Assembly (NCBI RefSeq): GCF_022376445.1 | Contig: NW_025955072.1 | Location: 1 to 64,000 of the forward strand | From: Fomitopsis serialis | Taxonomy: Eukaryota; Basidiomycota; Agaricomycetes; Polyporales; Fomitopsidaceae | Direction: 5' to 3' | Length of the DNA stretch: 64,000 nucleotides | Shown here: piece after piece, positions 58,746 to 64,000 of the stretch | How positions within the stretch are numbered: the stretch's first letter is position 1 | Layout of the letters: each line of letters starts with the position of its first letter | Position numbers and translations under genes: made by a program | Notes under the pieces: generated by a model | What the model saw: the letters and a program-made list of their open reading frames with translations, nothing else | What the model was told of the DNA's origin: nothing | Database searches by the model: none

Positions 58746-61175
58746 ATGGATTCGACGAAGATCAGGATCGGCTTGTCCTGCGCCATCCTCGCACTTCTGC
58801 TCTATACCGCTTGGCACAAGTACAAGCGGCGCCGTGCTCGGTCGTGCATGCATATTCGAGGTCCTCCTTCTCCGAACTATTTGTTGGGTAAGTTGTGCCC
58901 TCCACAGGCGCTCTATTGTCCATTCTCATGACTGCGTTCGACCTCAGGGCACATCGTCGAACTCACTCATCAAGATGAAGTAGGCGACCTCGAGTATCAG
59001 TGGATGAATCAGTATGGATGGGCCTGGAAGATCAAACACTGTCTTGGGGTAGGCATCATTATCATGCTGTCCCGAATCTGTGCTGAGGTTGTCTGCTAAC
59101 GCACAGAGAGACGTGCTATTCCTTGCCGATCCTAAGGTAAGGAAGAGGTTCTATCGTCTACTCCTGCATGCGTACCATATTGACCCTTTCACGTAGGCCT
59201 TGCAACATATATTCAGATCCGGCTACGGCTACTCCCGTACAACCGACTCCAGGTTCATATCCTGGCTACTCATGGGAGAGAGTGTACTGTTTTCTGATCG
59301 TGAGTCCGCCATATGTATCTTTCGATGATATTTCACCATCGCCGTCGTAGATATGCAACACGCCCGGATTCGCAGAACCATGGACCCGGCCTTCAGCACA
59401 ACTCGCGTACGGGCCTTTTACCGATGTTCCAACGGTCGTCGAAGAAGGTAGAGTTCGCTTGCGTATGTGCGCTACTCGAGTGTATCCTCACCGTCTCATT
59501 ACAGCTGTGCCAAAATGGCAGCAAGAGCTCGCAGGACGTTCCTCAATGCCGGCCGTAAACGTTTCCCCATGGTTTTCACGCTTGACGCTCGACGCCATAT
59601 GCGAAGGTCAGTCTTGTACACGTCTCCACAGACAAGTCAGCGAGATGCACTAGTACTGATGCTGGTTCCTGAACACAGCTGGGTTCGACTTCAACTGCGG
59701 CGCCCTTGACGACGACTTGAATGAATATGTGAGTGTGTACAAGGATATGTTGTAAGTACTCCTTATCAGGCCTGTTGTCGTATGAGAGCATGGAATCTCA
59801 ACGGTCATTCTCTATTAGCCGAGACTCTATGGTGCACCCTACGCCTGAGTCCCTCTTGTTCCGGCATTTCTGGCCTTACATGCCTGAGTCTATGCTACGC
59901 ACGCTTGTGCGGCTCCCGGCAAAGCAGTTCGTTCGGATGCGACATTCTCTAAGTACGATCAACCGTCTCTCGGAACGACTCATCAAGCAGAGAAAGACGG
60001 CGGCGAAAACGCAGACTGGGGATCAAGACGGCGAGCGCGGCAGGGACTTGATGAGTATCCTAGGTACGTCCATACTGTTTCCAGGCGCTACCAAATTCAC
60101 ATACTCATGGGCATGCATCCACAGTCAGAGCCAATATGTCTGAGAATCCCAAGCACCGCCTGACGGATACTGAAATGATCGCCCAGGTGGCGACTTTGCT
60201 TCTCGCGGGTACGTGGCGGTAATTGGCTTTGTCGGCCACAATCATGAAGTTCATTCATGTAGGGCACGAGACATCGGCGGGCACGCTGAATTGGCTGTTC
60301 TGGGAGCTCGCGAAGGATGTCGACTACCAACAGAAGATTCGGGAGGAGGTCGCGGCGGCTCGCGCGGATGTCGTCGCCAGGGAGATACCGAGTTCTCTGT
60401 CGCGGATCTGGAGTCTATGGTGTACGTCAACGCAGCTATCAAGGTATGCAGGGCTGAAGCTATTCCTCTCCTTCCACGCGTCGCTAAGGCTGACTCCATT
60501 TAGGAAATCATGCGCCTGCATCCGATAGTGTACTTGCTCGTACGAGTGGCAGACAGGGACGATGTGATCCCGCTGTCAAAACCCATTACAACTACCACCG
60601 GCGAAACAATCAGCGAGATCCCAATCGCAAAGGGACAGTACATCAGCGTGTCGTCGTGGGGTTACAATCGGTGCGTTCATGTCCTTGAACACGCATCAGG
60701 TTTCGTTGAACCTGTATACAGTTTACAAGAAGTGTGGGGTGAAGACGCTCACAGCTGGAACCCATCGCGATTCTTCACAATCGACAAGGAGAAGCAACTC
60801 AGCATTGGTGTGTATGCAAACTTGTGAGGCAACCTTCCTCCCATTCTACTAGTGCGTCGGATCTTACGATGGAATAGGCTCACTTTCGGAGGAGGGAACA
60901 AGGCATGTCTGGGGTGAGCCTCTCTCTGTTTGAAGTATGCGCAGTGCTTGCTGATGAATTACGACTATAGTTGGCGCTTCACCGTGCTTGAGATCCAGGC
61001 CGTCCTCGTCGAGCTGATCGAGAACTTCGAGTTCGCACTCCCTGACGAGAAGCCTGACATTCAGCGCGTCCCTGCAGGTGTCACCATCCCCATGATAAGG
61101 AACAATATGGCCCTCGGTTCACAAATGCCATTGAAGATCACTCCGGTCAAGCGTACATCGCCTGTAGTTTCCTGA
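58746..61175 (+). CDS. Cytochrome P450, tandem copy 1 (frame interrupted)
   Basis: Membrane P450, about thirteen exons. Anchor IGLSCAILALLLYTAW and basic stop KYKRRRARS, hinge RGPPSPNYLLG. Helix C region HARIRRTMDPAFS, I-helix segment LLLAGHETSAGTLNWLFWEL, ExxR in EIMRLHPIVYLLVR, and heme loop FGGGNKACLGWRFTVLEIQ with the Cys ligand. Frame breaks by one missing base at a T4 run (59416-59419; restores FLPMFQRSS) and at a G3 run (60380-60382; restores VARGDTEFSVADLESMVYVN). Both are homopolymers, suggesting sequence error. Closely related in layout to the copy downstream. Substrate unknown. Confidence 0.85.
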
Positions 61176-62478
61176 CTCTGTCTAGGTAACCCGTAAGATG
61201 TCTGACACTACGAAGATAGCCCGCCACAAATCCCGAACGAAATGTATTCTGTACTTTACGACGTACCTGCGACTGGCCCGTGTATCACTATGTGGTTTGT
61301 GAAGCCTTCGTGCGTCTCGCATATCGGATGGCCGGTTTGTTTCGACAGCACGCTGGGCTGCTGCAACAGAGTCTTCAACGATGCCACAAGGTTTGGCAGT
61401 GAACTCGAGCACTTCAGAGATCATGCGCTCCCTCACGGTGCACGGGGCCCAACCAGCCTTACTTGTAAGTCTCCTAATCAATAGCTTGTCCTTGCCTGTA
61501 CTTACGGATGCGTCCAGCACCCAGCGTGAGCCTCTGATCGACAGTGCTCAGTCAATGCGATGAGGTCGTGTCGTCTGTCGACGTCAAGGTCGAACAGTGC
61601 AGCTTCTGGCACTTGCCAAGGTTAAGTGGAACGTTGCTGCCTTCCCACACTATCAATTCATGCCACGCGCGACTCGCCGCACCACTGCGGCGTAGTCACC
61701 GTCATTATTGTTACGGTCTTGGTCCCATGTTCAGGCTCCTACAGGTCCCAGGAGTTCGAAGAACAGACGAAGGTTACGATCGGAGACATATGGTCGATGT
61801 CAAGTACATACCAGCAGTGAAAGTCCTCCGCTATGGCCTCGCAAGTCCACGACTCTGGCAGGGTACGTATGCTGCGACGAATTCGAAGTACTTCCAAGAA
61901 CCGTGGGCGCCTCTCCGGCGCTGAAATGAAAGCATCCCAACATGGCAACTCCGCAGCCTGCAGGTTCGTGTTTCGACAGACAAATTGAATGACTCTGGCT
62001 GATAGCATCCCAGTCCACAAGTCTGTTGAATGTTCAACGTGTGCGATGATTGACTAGGAGCCTCACAGATACTCGACGCAATGCTTGTTTACATCACAAG
62101 ACTGAGTGGACAGCAGCGCGTGGTGACGGCTCGCATTCCCACCACAACTATAAGAAGCCGAGCATAGGCGAGACCCAGAACCGGAGGTGTGCTCCTGATT
62201 ACGAGGGTTTGCTGATGTGCGTTTCCCAAGGCCTCCGAGAAAGCGTGCGCGCACTCGGGAATACACGTATTCCCCTGCTTCTGCGTAAAGTGTGCGAGAA
62301 TTCCCGTGACAATAGCAGTGCATATATAGCAAAGGATGCGGCATCAAGTTCTTTGGTCCTCTCCAGTGGCACACCCCTACACCTCCGAGCAGTAAGTCTG
62401 CCAGTGCACAATCATGGTGGTTGGGCATACGTTGACCTAGCTTACAGCAATCCGCTAACACTGAAACGCTGATACTAC
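61176..62478. other. Spacer between tandem P450 genes
   Basis: 1.3 kb with no confident gene or RNA feature; open frames are short and in several registers. Confidence 0.45.
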
Positions 62479-64000
62479 ATGGACGGCGTACTCATATTTT
62501 ATGCAGCGGCCGCTGTCATCGCTTTGGCACTCAGCCTCCGCAAGTTCTTCAAGCGTTCACCGTTCAGGCATGTTCGGGGACCACCGTCGCCCAGCTGGCT
62601 CTACGGTCAGTTCAGGTATCTGCGAAATTTGTGAAATCGCAGTCATGACACATTCATTAGGCCATAGTCTTGCGACAACAAGAGAGAAGGACGTCGGCGA
62701 TATCCAGTTTGAACACATGCATGAATACGGTTCTGCATGGCGCATGAAGGAGTGTCTCAACGTAAGTCTCAGTATTTCTATCCGCCACAAACACGCCCAT
62801 ACGCTGGATCATGCAGAAAGATAGTCTCTGGATTGTTGATCCCAAGGCGATCCAATATGTTTTACAAACATCGGGGTACCAGTACCCGCGGACGGTTACT
62901 GGGAGACACATCGCGCGACAGATCATGGGGGACAGTATACTCTACGTGGAAGGTACTGTCACGACGTTCGAAGGTTTTCTGCATCATGACTGAGCCAAGT
63001 CAACTGTGTATTGCTGTACAAACAGGAGATGACCATGCGCGCGTGCGCAGAATCATGAACCCAGCGTTCAACGCCGCTCAGCTCCGCTCCTTCCTGCCCC
63101 TCTTCAGAAACTCGGCGCGCAGGGTGAGTAGCTGTTGCCCATCTGATTGAACTCTGTGACGTCCAGAGCTAACCGTATTCTATGTAGCTTACGAGCAAAT
63201 GGAGAGACAGTCTTAAGAATACTACCTCTCCCGCTGACCACGTCCTGAACGTAAACTCTTGGTTTACGCGGACGACACTGGATGTAATTGGAGAAGGTAT
63301 GGTCTGCTTCCAGCCTGCACCCGCGATTGATGCCCACATCTCGGGGTTCCCTCAGCTGCATATGACTATCGTTGCGGTGCACTCGACGAAGAGGACAATG
63401 AGGTTGTCGACGCGTACAAGAACATGTTGTGCGTAATCCTACGCCTGGTATGCTATCAGCGCCGAATAGCTAACCATGCACCCGCAGTCGGGACTCCGTG
63501 ATGTATCCGTCTGGCGCGACTCTTCTTTTCCGCGCCCTCTGGCCGTACATACCGGACCGTCTCATTCGAATCGTTGACTACTTTCCGACCCGGGAGGCCC
63601 GCCGTTTCCGGCACACCCTGACAGTCATCAACAGGCTCTCGAATAGACTGATTGCGGAGAAGACGCAAGCGTGCCTGGACAGAAAGGACGAGAACCTCAG
63701 AGACATCATGAGTATCCTCGGTAATTCTGTGCCCACTATTTGATGATGACGGTAAGCCTGATTTCATGCGCATTCTCAGTCAAGGCCAACCACTCGGAAA
63801 ACCCAAAGACGCGCATGAAGGACAAGGAGATGATCTCACAGATGGCGACGTTCTTCCTTGCAGGTACGTCACTCTTCTTAACAGCCGATCCGACAGTCTG
63901 ACGGCGATCGCTTCACGCACCTCAGGCCACGAGACAACTGCGTCCATGCTTACCTGGATCATGTTCGAGCTGGCGAAGGACCAAGCATATCAGTCAAAAT
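62479..64000 (+). CDS. Cytochrome P450, tandem copy 2 (truncated by window end)
   Basis: Paralogue of the preceding gene, starting MDGVLIFYAAAAVIALAL with the hinge HVRGPPSPSWLYG. Matching exon order: DIQFEHMHEYGSAWRMKECL, VDPKAIQYVLQTSGYQYPRT, HARVRRIMNPAFNAAQLRSF, NVNSWFTRTTLDVIGE, MYPSGATLLFRALWPYIPDR and I-helix AGHETTASMLTWIMFELA. The K-helix and heme loop lie beyond position 64000. Exon-for-exon correspondence with copy 1 supports tandem duplication. No frame break seen in the visible part. Confidence 0.88.

Overview
This window looks like chromosomal DNA from a filamentous basidiomycete, most likely an Agaricomycete (possibly a polypore). The evidence is the dense gene spacing, many 50-60 nt GT-AG introns, a C/G-rich third codon position, a fungal FunK1-type kinase, a complex I subunit that Saccharomyces lacks, several cytochrome P450s, and a heme-thiolate peroxidase. 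No bacterial or organellar features are visible. The taxonomic placement is inference from gene content.

Layout. Positions 1-5.4 kb are repeat-rich and hold no confidently recognised host gene. They contain two adjacent minisatellite arrays with palindromic cores, one LTR-like promoter region, an uncharacterised spliced ORF group, and a 435 bp LTR (4308-4742) bounded by TGTTAC/GTAACA. From 5.4 to 19.2 kb lies a run of housekeeping genes: SmD1, a large PPR protein, a membrane-anchored PDI, Cgi121 (KEOPS), Sco1, NDUFB7 (complex I), Rpn10 (proteasome) and actin. From 19.2 to 22.4 kb is an AT-richer stretch with a damaged FunK1 kinase. From 23 to 33.3 kb come a Sec14-type protein, Emg1/Nep1, uracil phosphoribosyltransferase, an SRPK-like kinase and the scavenger decapping enzyme DcpS. 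From 33.5 to 39.3 kb is a more accessory segment: a basidiomycete-type hypothetical gene, a heme-thiolate peroxidase and a P450. From 40 to 56.2 kb housekeeping resumes: CCT-beta, a PMT mannosyltransferase, cyclin C, an Asa1-like WD protein, mitochondrial malate dehydrogenase, Tsr2, Grc3 and an unknown membrane protein. From 56.2 kb to the end is a 2.6 kb gap followed by two related P450 genes in tandem, the second cut by the window edge.

There is no single pathway. Themes recur: ribosome biogenesis (Emg1, and the divergent pair Tsr2/Grc3), mitochondrial function (Sco1, NDUFB7, MDH, possibly the PPR protein), proteostasis (PDI, Rpn10, CCT2) and RNA metabolism (SmD1, DcpS, Cgi121).

Three observations stand out. 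First, single-nucleotide indels interrupt at least seven otherwise convincing reading frames, several of them in conserved single-copy genes and most in short homopolymers; this looks like residual assembly error and would wreck automatic annotation. Second, gene structure is unusual in places: 6 nt microexons in actin and malate dehydrogenase, a 14 nt microexon encoding the P450 oxygen-activation motif, and two GC-AG introns. Third, the heme-thiolate peroxidase has Asn in place of the usual Asp in its distal EHD motif. I found no convincing evidence of a previously undescribed multi-gene system.
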